Assembly (NCBI GenBank): GCA_017452305.1
Contig: JAFTMQ010000149.1
Coordinates: 1-19,475, forward strand
DNA: 19,475 nucleotides
Direction: 5' to 3'
Origin: Clostridia bacterium
GTDB lineage: Bacteria; Bacillota; Clostridia; Christensenellales; Borkfalkiaceae
A program made the translations under genes and the position numbers. Under the pieces are notes generated by a model. That model had not been told where the DNA came from, did not search any database, and saw only the letters and a program-made list of their open reading frames with translations. Position 1 is the stretch's first letter. Each line of letters begins with the position of its first letter. Shown one piece after another: positions 6,601 to 13,269 of the stretch.

Positions 6601-7090
6601 TTTTATGAATACTGTGCATAAACAAGATGTGTATAACTGTGGATAACTTTTACCGATTTTTAAAAACAAACTTTTGTTTGTGGATAAAAGTAACATTTTA
6701 CAGAATTTTTACGATAATTATTCACATTTCTACAAAAAAATCGGCAGGATAAAAAAGTTATCCACGAAAAAATAGGCAAATCAAACTGCTTAACTATTCG
6801 GGAAATATACACGGTTATCCACAGAAAATATGGGGTTTTGGCGGGGTAAAGCGCGGGAAGTCTTGAAAATAAAAAAATGGCTTTAAGCTGTTTTGCCTAA
6901 CTTATCCACAATTTAAACACGGGTAAGGTGGACAACCTCTATTTATCCACATTTATACACAAACAGCGCGAAAAAGGGGTAAAAATCCCCTTCCATTTGG
7001 AAGCTTGTGGAAATATTCGACGGCGTGCGACAAAGTTCGACAGTGGTTAATTTTTTTGAATGTGGATAATTTTGAGGGTGTGCATAACTT
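6601..7090. other. oriC: Candidate chromosomal replication origin (oriC) with DnaA-box array
   Basis: No gene lies between 6489 and 7153. Exact TTATNCACA boxes: on the - strand 6613-6621, 6628-6636, 6638-6646, 6679-6687, 7061-7069, 7079-7087; on the + strand 6718-6726, 6815-6823, 6902-6910, 6943-6951, 6953-6961. Six of these are the perfect TTATCCACA. TTATCCACG at 6758-6766 is a near match. Orientation is grouped: four - boxes, then a + group, then two - boxes, and both groups contain a pair spaced exactly 10 bp start to start (6628/6638 and 6943/6953). The stretch 6647-6757 is strongly AT-rich and is the likely unwinding element; a small hairpin, ACAAAC/GTTTGT, overlaps the fourth box (6666-6681). 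Flanking genes (cvpA family on +, ger operon on -) converge on it. DnaA binds such boxes and melts the AT-rich DNA to start replication. Confidence 0.87.
7016..7042 (-). promoter_or_regulatory. Three tandem Spo0A-like boxes inside oriC
   Basis: On the - strand three heptamers TGTCGAA (7042-7036), TGTCGCA (7032-7026) and CGTCGAA (7022-7016) follow each other with 3-bp gaps, so they repeat every 10 bp. TGTCGAA is the Spo0A box consensus, and tandem 10-bp spacing is that of the Bacillus abrB operator. They lie between DnaA boxes 6953-6961 and 7061-7069. Spo0A is known to bind the Bacillus subtilis origin and limit initiation at sporulation onset. Confidence 0.55.
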
Positions 7091-7153
7091 TTCAAAAACC
7101 CAAAACCTGCGGGCGGTGTGCGCGGAGCGTTTCGTTTTTATAAAAGATGAAAG

Positions 7154-8434
7154 TTAGCGGACGTTTTGGAAATGGACGTCCACTTCCGCAACGGTGTTTT
7201 GCAGAAGCGTTGCCTCGTGCTTGGAAAAAGCGGGGTTGCCCGTCTTGCGGTATCTATCACGCAAACTAAAAACGTCGCAATCGAGGGCGCGCGTCTTTTC
7301 AAACAAAGCGAGGATTTCGCCTGCAAGCTTCTTTTGCGCGGCGGAAAATGCGCCCGTCGGCACGTTGCCAGCGTCCTTCACGTTTTGTGTGGGACGAGCT
7401 TTGGCATAATCGAGCAGACCCGCGGTGAGCGTGAGGTGGATTTTTAGGCTTGCCATACCGTTTTTAGCGACTTTTAGCTTAATTTTCGGCGCGTTTTGCT
7501 TTATCGACAAGGAACAAGGGGTTTGTGTGTCGGGAGTTGTGACCGAATAGGGGGCAAGGCGGAGTTTATTCAACACGGCATTCGCGGCGAAGGTTTCCTC
7601 GGGGGTGAGCTCGCCCACCTTTTTTCCGCGTTTAAAAAGGGCGGTTTCCCCTGCGCTAAAAACGGGCTTATTTTGTGCGGAGCTTGTGCCGCCTTGTTTT
7701 TGTCCGCCGCTTTGCCCACCTTGTTCCTCGCCTTTGGATTGTCCGCTCTGTTCATCCGAGCCGCTTTGCTCGCTTTGGTTTGGGGGTGTTTCTACCTTGG
7801 GGGCGGTTTCGCCGTTCGGTTCTTGTTGATTTTGTAGCTTGACGATGGGAAGCATACCGCAGGCATTGTCCGCATAATAGCCCATCGCGAAGGTGTGCAA
7901 GGTGGACATGAATACGGAGCCCACCCGCTCCGCGTGCGGGGAAAGCACCTTTTCAATCGCGGCAGAGGACGCGTCATCTACAAGCGCAGTGGCGTTGAGT
8001 AGGTCGGAAGCGTTGTCATTGCAGGCGGCGACGAGGCAGTTGTCGCTTAAATATTCATCCATTAAAAAATAATCAAGGGCGTCGAACACGTTTTGCTTGA
8101 CCGTCTCTTGACCGAGTAAAATCAAGTTGCAAAAAACGAGCTTTGGATACCAACCTGTTTTGGCGTTGATGTCCTCGAACGCTTCCGCAATCGTCTTACC
8201 GCGGCTTACGATTTGCACGGCGTTGGTCGCTTGTCCTTGGTCGGACGATTTAGGAATGGCAATTTGCGAGCTAACGATAAAAGCTTCTTCGTCGCGGTCA
8301 ATCCCCACGGCGAGGACAATGGCGGTTTTTTGAATATCAATAAGGCCAAAGTCGGTTGTGAAAAAGAGAAAAACAAAGAAAATTGTGATTAAGACAAAAT
8401 AACGGACGGTGTTTCTGTTGTGTGTTTTTTGCAT
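7154..8434 (-). CDS. gerC: GerC-type germinant receptor subunit lacking a lipobox
   Basis: Third gene of a spore germinant-receptor operon; GerC subunits sit on the outer face of the spore inner membrane and are needed for receptor function. Family features: KTAIVLAVGIDRDEE (36-50), the block AEAFEDINAKTGWYPKLVFCNLILLGQETV (83-112), and a C-terminal domain ending with the ALFEKTRALDCDVFSLRDRYRK-type helix. Two oddities. First, the signal segment (11-28) is hydrophobic but is followed by TTDFGLID, where relatives have a lipobox Cys and then a Trp-Asp motif, so lipid attachment seems lost and the protein would be held by an uncleaved helix. Second, residues 201-257 form a Gln/Ser/Gly/Glu-rich low-complexity linker. 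ATG 8434 has AAAGGAGT 7 nt upstream, inside the gerB end, and starts 3 bp after the gerB stop. Confidence 0.85.
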   Translation of the reverse strand: MQKTHNRNTVRYFVLITIFFVFLFFTTDFGLIDIQKTAIVLAVGIDRDEEAFIVSSQIAIPKSSDQGQATNAVQIVSRGKTIAEAFEDINAKTGWYPKLVFCNLILLGQETVKQNVFDALDYFLMDEYLSDNCLVAACNDNASDLLNATALVDDASSAAIEKVLSPHAERVGSVFMSTLHTFAMGYYADNACGMLPIVKLQNQQEPNGETAPKVETPPNQSEQSGSDEQSGQSKGEEQGGQSGGQKQGGTSSAQNKPVFSAGETALFKRGKKVGELTPEETFAANAVLNKLRLAPYSVTTPDTQTPCSLSIKQNAPKIKLKVAKNGMASLKIHLTLTAGLLDYAKARPTQNVKDAGNVPTGAFSAAQKKLAGEILALFEKTRALDCDVFSLRDRYRKTGNPAFSKHEATLLQNTVAEVDVHFQNVR

Positions 8435-8437
8435 AAA

Positions 8438-9646
8438 TCATACTCCTTTCCGTGAGGATTTTTTGACCTTATTATCCTCTTTCTCTAAATTCAACGCGTA
8501 CATGGTGCCCTCATTTTGTAATTTTTGTCCGTTTTTAGTTTTTTTTGGTAAACATAGAGTAAAAAGGGGCAGAAGGTTTGCAAATAGCCAAAATACGGGC
8601 GCAAGCTTTCCGCTAATAAGGGAATAAATTGCGTTGTAGTGCCGATTTGTAAAGAGGACGAATATCAACAAAGCAAAATTTAAAAGTGCGGCGGTGAGGG
8701 TTTTGCGTTCCGTTTTGCATATCGCGCAAATAGAATACGTAACGTATTGCAAGGGTAAACACGTATAAAAAAGGAGCACCACGGAGAGAAAATACACGAA
8801 GAGCAAGTCTATTCTGCCGACGACGGAAAGAGCGGGGAAATATTGTCCGATTTTCGTGAAGGCGTAATGTTCCCGTCTCGCAAGCGAGCCGAACAAAGCG
8901 TAAAAAACGGCAAGAAAAAATAGGGTGAGCAGTGCGCCGCAGCCATAGCCCGACACGATTTTCACGCCGTCGTTTTCTTCATAGCGTAAATTCGCGATGA
9001 GGGGTAAGAGCAATACAGCGTCGGAAAAATGCGGCGTGGTGCGGCTAAACGCGGTGAGGGACTTGGAAAGCTTTGTTCCAAAAAAGGGAAGCAAGTGGGA
9101 AAAGTCCGTTTCCGTAATTGCCATAAAAGACAGCGCAAGGAAGGGAATTAAAAATAAAAACAGGCATAAATCGGCGCACCGTCCGACGGCTTTTATCCCT
9201 TTCGTGCAGACAAAAGCGGAAAATAGAAAGAATACGCCGAACGAAAAAAGGGTGGGCGCGGTGTCAAAATAGGTGGCATAGACGAATTTTTCCGCGTCGA
9301 GCAAAGGCAGGACGGCGGCAAGAAAAAAGTAGAGTGCGTACAGCGCGTAGATGGGATATATCATTTTACCGAGTGCGGATTTTAGCCGTTCAAGCAATGG
9401 GGATTTAGATTTTGACGCGGCGTAAAGCACCCCCAAAATGACGAGAATTTGGATAAGGAAATGCAGGACGGCAGGAAGAAGTAAGTCCCCGCCCGCGTGT
9501 TTTGCTAAAATGGACGGCACTTCCAAAAGCTTGCCTGCGGGCAGCAAAAACGCCGCCGCAAACGCGATTTGTCGGGCGTTGATCTCTCTGTTTTTTAAAA
9601 GAGGTTTGGGGACAGGTTTGGTGGGTAAAAAGTGGGATATTTGCAT
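8438..9646 (-). CDS. gerB: GerB-type germinant receptor subunit (spore permease family)
   Basis: Integral membrane subunit of the germinant receptor, of the amino acid-polyamine-organocation (APC) transporter superfamily, with about ten membrane helices; in Bacillus this subunit binds the germinant. The N-terminal helix pattern (ARQIAFAAAFLLPAGKLLEVPSILAKHAG) has the family's break where LPG-like residues occur. About 400 residues, slightly longer than the usual 360-370 because of a polar C-terminal tail (about 30 residues, Lys/Glu/Asn-rich). The first ATG (9652) abuts the GAGGA ribosome binding site; the second ATG (9646) is 6 nt from it, so I prefer 9646. The tail contains copy A of the interspersed 29-bp motif, read as QNEGTMYALN. 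It is separated from gerA by about 125 bp and coupled tightly to gerC. Confidence 0.88.
   Translation of the reverse strand: MQISHFLPTKPVPKPLLKNREINARQIAFAAAFLLPAGKLLEVPSILAKHAGGDLLLPAVLHFLIQILVILGVLYAASKSKSPLLERLKSALGKMIYPIYALYALYFFLAAVLPLLDAEKFVYATYFDTAPTLFSFGVFFLFSAFVCTKGIKAVGRCADLCLFLFLIPFLALSFMAITETDFSHLLPFFGTKLSKSLTAFSRTTPHFSDAVLLLPLIANLRYEENDGVKIVSGYGCGALLTLFFLAVFYALFGSLARREHYAFTKIGQYFPALSVVGRIDLLFVYFLSVVLLFYTCLPLQYVTYSICAICKTERKTLTAALLNFALLIFVLFTNRHYNAIYSLISGKLAPVFWLFANLLPLFTLCLPKKTKNGQKLQNEGTMYALNLEKEDNKVKKSSRKGV
8490..8518 (+). repeat. Interspersed 29-bp motif, copy A (inside gerB)
   Basis: Motif with core CGCGTACATGGT, preceded by TTCAA and ending in ATTTTG. It lies in the gerB C-terminal tail, past the last membrane helix, and on the - strand encodes QNEGTMYALN in the gerB frame. 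It differs from copy E at only three central positions. Confidence 0.7.
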
Positions 9647-9755
9647 AATCATTCCTCGTAATTTAGGCTATTTTAGCACTAACGCGCGCGTGCAAGGCTT
9701 AGTTTTGTACGGTCTTGCTATTTTTTATTAGGCGGTTACTTATTTAATTTTTTAT

Positions 9756-9785
9756 TTCAACGCGCACATGGTACCCTCATTTTTG
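9756..9785 (+). repeat. Interspersed motif, copy B (gerA-gerB junction)
   Basis: TTCAACGCGCACATGGTACC followed by CTCATTTTTG. It has one extra T in the T-run compared with the other copies. On the - strand this extra base makes the gerA stop codon TGA fall inside the motif; without it the gerA frame would continue as QNEGTMCALK and then stop. It fills the start of the 125-bp gerA-gerB gap. Confidence 0.65.
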
Positions 9786-11348
9786 TGTTTTTTGGGTGCG
9801 AAGCCGCGTTTTATTACCCGAATTTAAAAAGACGGGGCGTTTGTTTAACGAAAACATATTATATTTCACGAAGTTGTCGCGTAAATCTGTTGCAATCAAC
9901 GGGGAAAACGGGGCAAGAAGCGGCGTGCCGAAGGCGTCTGCCGAGATGAGATAATATAGTAAAAATGCGATAAATAGGACGATGCCGAACGGGCCGATAC
10001 TGCCTGCGACGAGTAAAAATAGCCAACGCAAAATACTGCCCGTTTCCACAAAATTCGGCACGGTGTAAAGGCAAATACCCGAAAAGGCAACGATAATAAT
10101 GGCGGGCGTGGAAAGAAAACCTGCGGAAACCGCCGTTTCGCCAAGCACCAACGCGCCGACGACGGAAAGGGACATGCCGACGTACTTGGGCATACGGATA
10201 CTTGCCTCTTTTAAAATTTCTAAAAGCAATAAAACGACGAACATTTCAAGGCTCGGCGATAGGGGTAGGTTGCGGATACTGCTTGCAATCGTCAAGGTTA
10301 AGCCAAGCGGCAAAAGCTGCATTTTGAAAAGCTGCGTAGAAACGTAAAACGCGGGCAAGAGTATGGCGACGAGCAAGGCAATACAGCGTAAAAGACGGGT
10401 TACGGTTGCCATAAACGGCGAAACGAAATAGTCCTCACTGCTTTGCAAATCTTCCGTTAAGATATACGGCAAAGTGAGTGCGATGGGCGAGCCGTCCACC
10501 AAAATACCGATGCGCCCCTCGCTAAGCTTGGCGGCGAAGAGGTCGGGTTTTTCCGTTGTGCCGACGGTATGGAAAACCGAACGCTTGCGCGGGGAAAGAA
10601 TCGCCGCGATGTAGGACGAATCGGCAACGTTGTCGATTTGTATTTCATTGAGCTTGTTTTTAATTTGTGTTTTCAAATCTTCGTCCGCAACGCCGTCTAA
10701 CCAACAAAGGGTGACGGCGGTGTAAGATTGTTTACCCACACGCAAGGTTTCCATGCGTAAATTGGGGGTTTTTAACCGCTTGCGGAGTAAGGACATGTTT
10801 ACCTTTACGTCTTCGATAAAACCCTCGCGCGGGCCTTTCACCGTCACGTCGGTGGGCGGTTCCATAACGGCGCGGACGGGCAAAAATTTTGCGCCGACGA
10901 TAAAACCCGTATCCACACCGTCGACAAGCAGTAGGCTGTTTCCGTCCAAGATTTCCATTTGTCCGTCTTGAAAAGAAGTGATAGTTTTAAGCTCGGGGAA
11001 TAAAAGGGTGGTTTTGATAAGCTCGGCGATATCGGTGTCCTCGAGCGGATTTTTCGGGACGCTTTGCTTTTTATTTGCGTTGCCGTCATTATCCTTTTGG
11101 GATGTAGATTTTTTGTTAATCTCGTACATGGTACGCCCATTTTGCATATTTATCGGCAAATTAAGATGGGAAAGCGGACGTGCGACAAGCTCGCCAAGCA
11201 GTTCTTTATTCACGACGCCATCGGCGTATGCAATAAGGCAAGCGATGCCGTTTTCCGTTTTGAAGGAATAATAGAGAATATCCTCGGACGGAAGAAGCTT
11301 TTGTAGGGTGGCTTGGTTGTCTTGTAAGCTTTTAGATAAAGTATTCAC
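9777..11348 (-). CDS. gerA: GerA-type germinant receptor subunit
   Basis: First gene of the operon; GerA subunits form the oligomeric, channel-like part of the receptor in the spore inner membrane. The 523-residue product has a cytosolic N-terminal region (about 1-310) with the family hallmark EPPTDVTVKGPREGFIEDVK (163-182) and NMSLLRKRLKTPNLRMETLRVG, then four to five helices (about 320-490), including PLSPSLEMFVVLLLLEILKEASIRMP, which is strongly conserved. Residues 68-101 (from MQNGRTMYEIN to KKQSVPKNPL) form a polar stretch between two N-terminal subdomains and carry copy C of the 29-bp motif. The only plausible start is GTG 11348, which gives the family-like MNTLSKSLQDNQATLQKLLP; no ribosome binding site precedes it and a sigma-G-like -10 lies only 5 nt upstream. 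Confidence 0.92.
   Translation of the reverse strand: MNTLSKSLQDNQATLQKLLPSEDILYYSFKTENGIACLIAYADGVVNKELLGELVARPLSHLNLPINMQNGRTMYEINKKSTSQKDNDGNANKKQSVPKNPLEDTDIAELIKTTLLFPELKTITSFQDGQMEILDGNSLLLVDGVDTGFIVGAKFLPVRAVMEPPTDVTVKGPREGFIEDVKVNMSLLRKRLKTPNLRMETLRVGKQSYTAVTLCWLDGVADEDLKTQIKNKLNEIQIDNVADSSYIAAILSPRKRSVFHTVGTTEKPDLFAAKLSEGRIGILVDGSPIALTLPYILTEDLQSSEDYFVSPFMATVTRLLRCIALLVAILLPAFYVSTQLFKMQLLPLGLTLTIASSIRNLPLSPSLEMFVVLLLLEILKEASIRMPKYVGMSLSVVGALVLGETAVSAGFLSTPAIIIVAFSGICLYTVPNFVETGSILRWLFLLVAGSIGPFGIVLFIAFLLYYLISADAFGTPLLAPFSPLIATDLRDNFVKYNMFSLNKRPVFLNSGNKTRLRTQKTQK
11116..11144 (+). repeat. Interspersed motif, copy C (inside gerA)
   Basis: The most diverged left arm (TTAATCT) but the intact core CGTACATGGT, ending ATTTTG. 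On the - strand it reads QNGRTMYEIN in the gerA frame, in the polar stretch at residues 69-78. Confidence 0.6.
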
Positions 11349-11353
11349 GCAAA

Positions 11354-11383
11354 TAGGGTGTGCTTACGCGGTGAAAAGTATGC
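11354..11383 (-). promoter_or_regulatory. Candidate sigma-G promoter of the ger operon
   Basis: On the - strand GCATA (11383-11379) and CACCCTA (11360-11354) are spaced by exactly 18 bp. The forespore sigma-G consensus is about GHATR, 18 bp, CATNHTA, so only one fixed position differs. gerA-type operons are known sigma-G targets. The -10 ends 5 nt before the GTG start, implying an almost leaderless mRNA, which is unusual and weakens the call. Confidence 0.5.
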
Positions 11384-11422
11384 GAAAAAAGGGCGGATAG
11401 GGATTTTGCGGGGCGGTTGCTC

Positions 11423-11451
11423 TTGACAATCGGCGCGCGGTTTGCTATACT
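11423..11451 (+). promoter_or_regulatory. Sigma-A promoter of trmN6-rsmI
   Basis: A perfect TTGACA (11423-11428) and TATACT (11446-11451) with a 17-bp spacer. It lies within the longest possible reading frame of trmN6 and so argues for the downstream ATG at 11493. It is divergent from the ger promoter, with about 40 bp between the -35 elements. Confidence 0.8.
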
Positions 11452-11492
11452 TAAAGAAACTTGAAATAGCGGAAGAACGCAAGAGGTGGCGA

Positions 11493-12185
11493 ATGGGCGA
11501 AATTATCCTGCTCGGCGAATACGAGGTTTTAGAAGATATGATGATGGACGGTTTAAAAATCGTCCAAGATACCCGTCTTTATCGGTTCACGTCCGATTCC
11601 GTGCTGTTATCCCGTTTTGCAAAAGCGAAAAAAGGGGATAACGTCGCGGATTTTTGCGCGGGGAGCGGAATTGTTGCCTTTCATTTTTACGCGTTAAACA
11701 AGCAAACGCAGGGCTTGAAATTCACCTTGTTTGAATTGCAAGAGGAATTGTCGGCGCTGTCCAAAAAGACGGCGATTTATAACGGATTTGAAAATTTTGC
11801 GTTTGAGCAAGGACGGTTGCAGGATATTAAAAAGGAATATAACGAAAAATTTTCGTTGGTGCTTTGCAATCCGCCCTACGAGAAAGGCGGGTTTGACAAC
11901 GATGAGTATGCAAAAGCTATTTGCCGCAAGGAAATCACAATCAATTTAAAGGAAATTGCGCGTGCGGCGGCGTACGCCCTCAAATTCGGCGGCAGACTTT
12001 GCATGCTACACCGTGCGGATCGGCTTGCCGAGGTGTGCTATACCCTGCACGAGGTTGGGATTGAGGTGAAAAAAATTCAATTCGTGGGGGGCAGGTGCGG
12101 ATCGAAGCCCTATTTGGTGATGATTGAGGGTGTGAAAGGCGGTAAGCCCTGCAACGAAATTTTGCCGACGATTTGGAATAGTTAA
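11493..12185 (+). CDS. trmN6: tRNA1(Val) adenine(37)-N6-methyltransferase, TrmN6/YabB family
   Basis: SAM-dependent N6-adenine methyltransferase of the YfiC/YabB family, predicted to modify A37 of a tRNA. The 230-residue protein shows motif I DFCAGSGIVAF (53-63), motif IV NPPY (126-129; the catalytic loop of N6-adenine methylases) followed by EKGGFDNDEYAKAICRKEIT, and the family N-terminus (RLYRFTSDSVLLSRFA). I chose ATG 11493 because GAGGTGG lies just upstream and the promoter -10 (11446-11451) overlaps any longer frame; the earlier TTG at 11442 would start before the transcript. It is followed 20 bp later by rsmI; a YabB homologue upstream of an RsmI homologue is also the arrangement in Bacillus subtilis (yabB, yazA, yabC). 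No yazA-like gene lies between them here. Confidence 0.88.
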   Translation: MGEIILLGEYEVLEDMMMDGLKIVQDTRLYRFTSDSVLLSRFAKAKKGDNVADFCAGSGIVAFHFYALNKQTQGLKFTLFELQEELSALSKKTAIYNGFENFAFEQGRLQDIKKEYNEKFSLVLCNPPYEKGGFDNDEYAKAICRKEITINLKEIARAAAYALKFGGRLCMLHRADRLAEVCYTLHEVGIEVKKIQFVGGRCGSKPYLVMIEGVKGGKPCNEILPTIWNS

Positions 12186-12205
12186 AGGGATAAAAGGAGT
12201 AAAAT

Positions 12206-13009
12206 ATGGTTAGTTTTGTGGCGACGCCGATAGGGAATTTAAAGGATATTACCTTGCGTGCGTTGGAAACGTTGAAAGAGGCGGACGTGATCTTTTGTGA
12301 GGATACTCGCCATACGATAAAATTATTGAACGCGTACGAGATTAAAAAGCCCCTCTACGCGTGCCATAAATTCAATGAAAGAGAGGCCGCGGAAAAAATT
12401 CTTGCCGCCGCACAGCACGGGGAAAAGGTTGCTGTGGTATCCGACGCGGGTACACCCGTGGTTTCCGACCCCGGCAATATTGTTTGCCAAGTTTTGCGTG
12501 AAGCGGGCGAGCCTTACACACTTATTCCCGGTGCGTGCGCGTTCGTGGCGGCGCTTGTTTTGTCGGCTTTGCCGGCGGATCGCTTTGCGTTTATCGGCTT
12601 TTTGCCCGAAAAAAAGAGCGAGAAAATCGCCGTGTTGGAAAAATATAAGGACAGTGATTTGACGTTGGCGTTCCACTCCGCGCCGCAGGACGTAGAAAAG
12701 GACGTCAAGGTGATGTTTGAGGTGTTTGGCGACAGAGCGGCTTGTGCCGTGCGTGAAATTAGTAAAATTCACGAGGAAGCCGTTTCTTTCCGCTTGGCGG
12801 ACGGATTTGACGGCGAGAAGCGCGGGGAATTCGTGCTTGTTGTAGAGGGTGCAAAGGAAAAAGAATGTCCCCTCAATTCGCTTACGGAAAAAGAGCATAT
12901 CCAACATTATATGTTGGCGGGCTTGGATAAAAAAGAGGCGTTGAAGCGCGCGGCGAAGGATAGAGGGGTGTCGAAATCCGTCTTGTATCCGTTTTCCGTG
13001 GATTTATAA
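12206..13009 (+). CDS. rsmI: 16S rRNA 2'-O-ribose C1402 methyltransferase
   Basis: RsmI methylates the ribose of C1402 in 16S rRNA, in the decoding centre, using SAM. The 267-residue protein is full length and carries the family blocks: VATPIGNLKDITLRAL (5-20), EADVIFCEDTRHTIKLL (25-41), VAVVSDAGTPVVSDPG (75-90), LIPGACAFVAALVLSALP (107-124, where relatives mostly have PGPSA), and FAFIGFLPEKKSEK. The C-terminal helical region (KKEALKRAAKDRGVSKSVLYP) is also typical. ATG 12206 has AAAGGAG 7 nt upstream. It is cotranscribed with trmN6. No classic terminator follows; instead a chain of small hairpins begins near 13084 and may serve that role. Confidence 0.95.
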   Translation: MVSFVATPIGNLKDITLRALETLKEADVIFCEDTRHTIKLLNAYEIKKPLYACHKFNEREAAEKILAAAQHGEKVAVVSDAGTPVVSDPGNIVCQVLREAGEPYTLIPGACAFVAALVLSALPADRFAFIGFLPEKKSEKIAVLEKYKDSDLTLAFHSAPQDVEKDVKVMFEVFGDRAACAVREISKIHEEAVSFRLADGFDGEKRGEFVLVVEGAKEKECPLNSLTEKEHIQHYMLAGLDKKEALKRAAKDRGVSKSVLYPFSVDL

Positions 13010-13032
13010 TAAGCAAAGCTTTTTGTAAATTT

Positions 13033-13181
13033 GGAATGCTGAGTGCTGAATGCGGAATGGTGGCTGAGATTTATAGCTACAACGAATAGCAGATAAATTC
13101 TGCTATTCAATTCACGCGCCAAAAGCGCAATTCACGACAGTTTTTCTGTCAATTCACGAAAGGCAACGCCTTTCAATTCAC
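13033..13181. repeat. Hairpin-chain repeat tract after rsmI
   Basis: After a stuttered GAATGC/GAGTGC segment (13033-13060) come four separate hairpins: GAATAGCA/TGCTATTC (13084-13108), GCGC/GCGC (13116-13128), GACAG/CTGTC (13136-13150) and GAAAGGC/GCCTTTC (13158-13174). Each is followed by the identical linker AATTCAC (13109, 13129, 13151, 13175). The stems differ in sequence, whereas the linkers do not. This is not a CRISPR array. It may be a decayed or composite palindromic element and could fold as RNA or single-stranded DNA. No protein is encoded. Confidence 0.75.
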
Positions 13182-13182
13182 T

Positions 13183-13211
13183 TTGGACGCGTACATGGTA
13201 GCTCCGTTTCG
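13183..13211 (+). repeat. Interspersed motif, copy D (upstream of the zinc protease gene)
   Basis: It directly follows the last AATTCAC linker of the hairpin tract. Core GACGCGTACATGGTAGC is intact; the right arm has diverged to CGTTTCG. It is intergenic, so no protein constraint explains the conserved core. Confidence 0.62.
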
Positions 13212-13269
13212 TGATTTAAAACAAAAAATATGGGCATAATATAAGTAAAAATAAAGAGGATAGTAAAAA

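Noticed and set aside
6976..6990. GGGG/CCCC inverted repeat in the origin region as a terminator of the ger operon
   Set aside because: Only a 4-bp stem with no T-run on the - strand side; I see no convincing terminator for gerC before the DnaA boxes.
7496..7837. Open frames on the + strand opposite gerC
   Set aside because: They cover the low-complexity linker of gerC and have no start signals; gerC is part of a tightly spaced operon.
13084..13181. CRISPR array in the hairpin tract
   Set aside because: The constant part is 7 bp and the variable parts are self-complementary hairpins of 13-25 bp, with no cas genes nearby.
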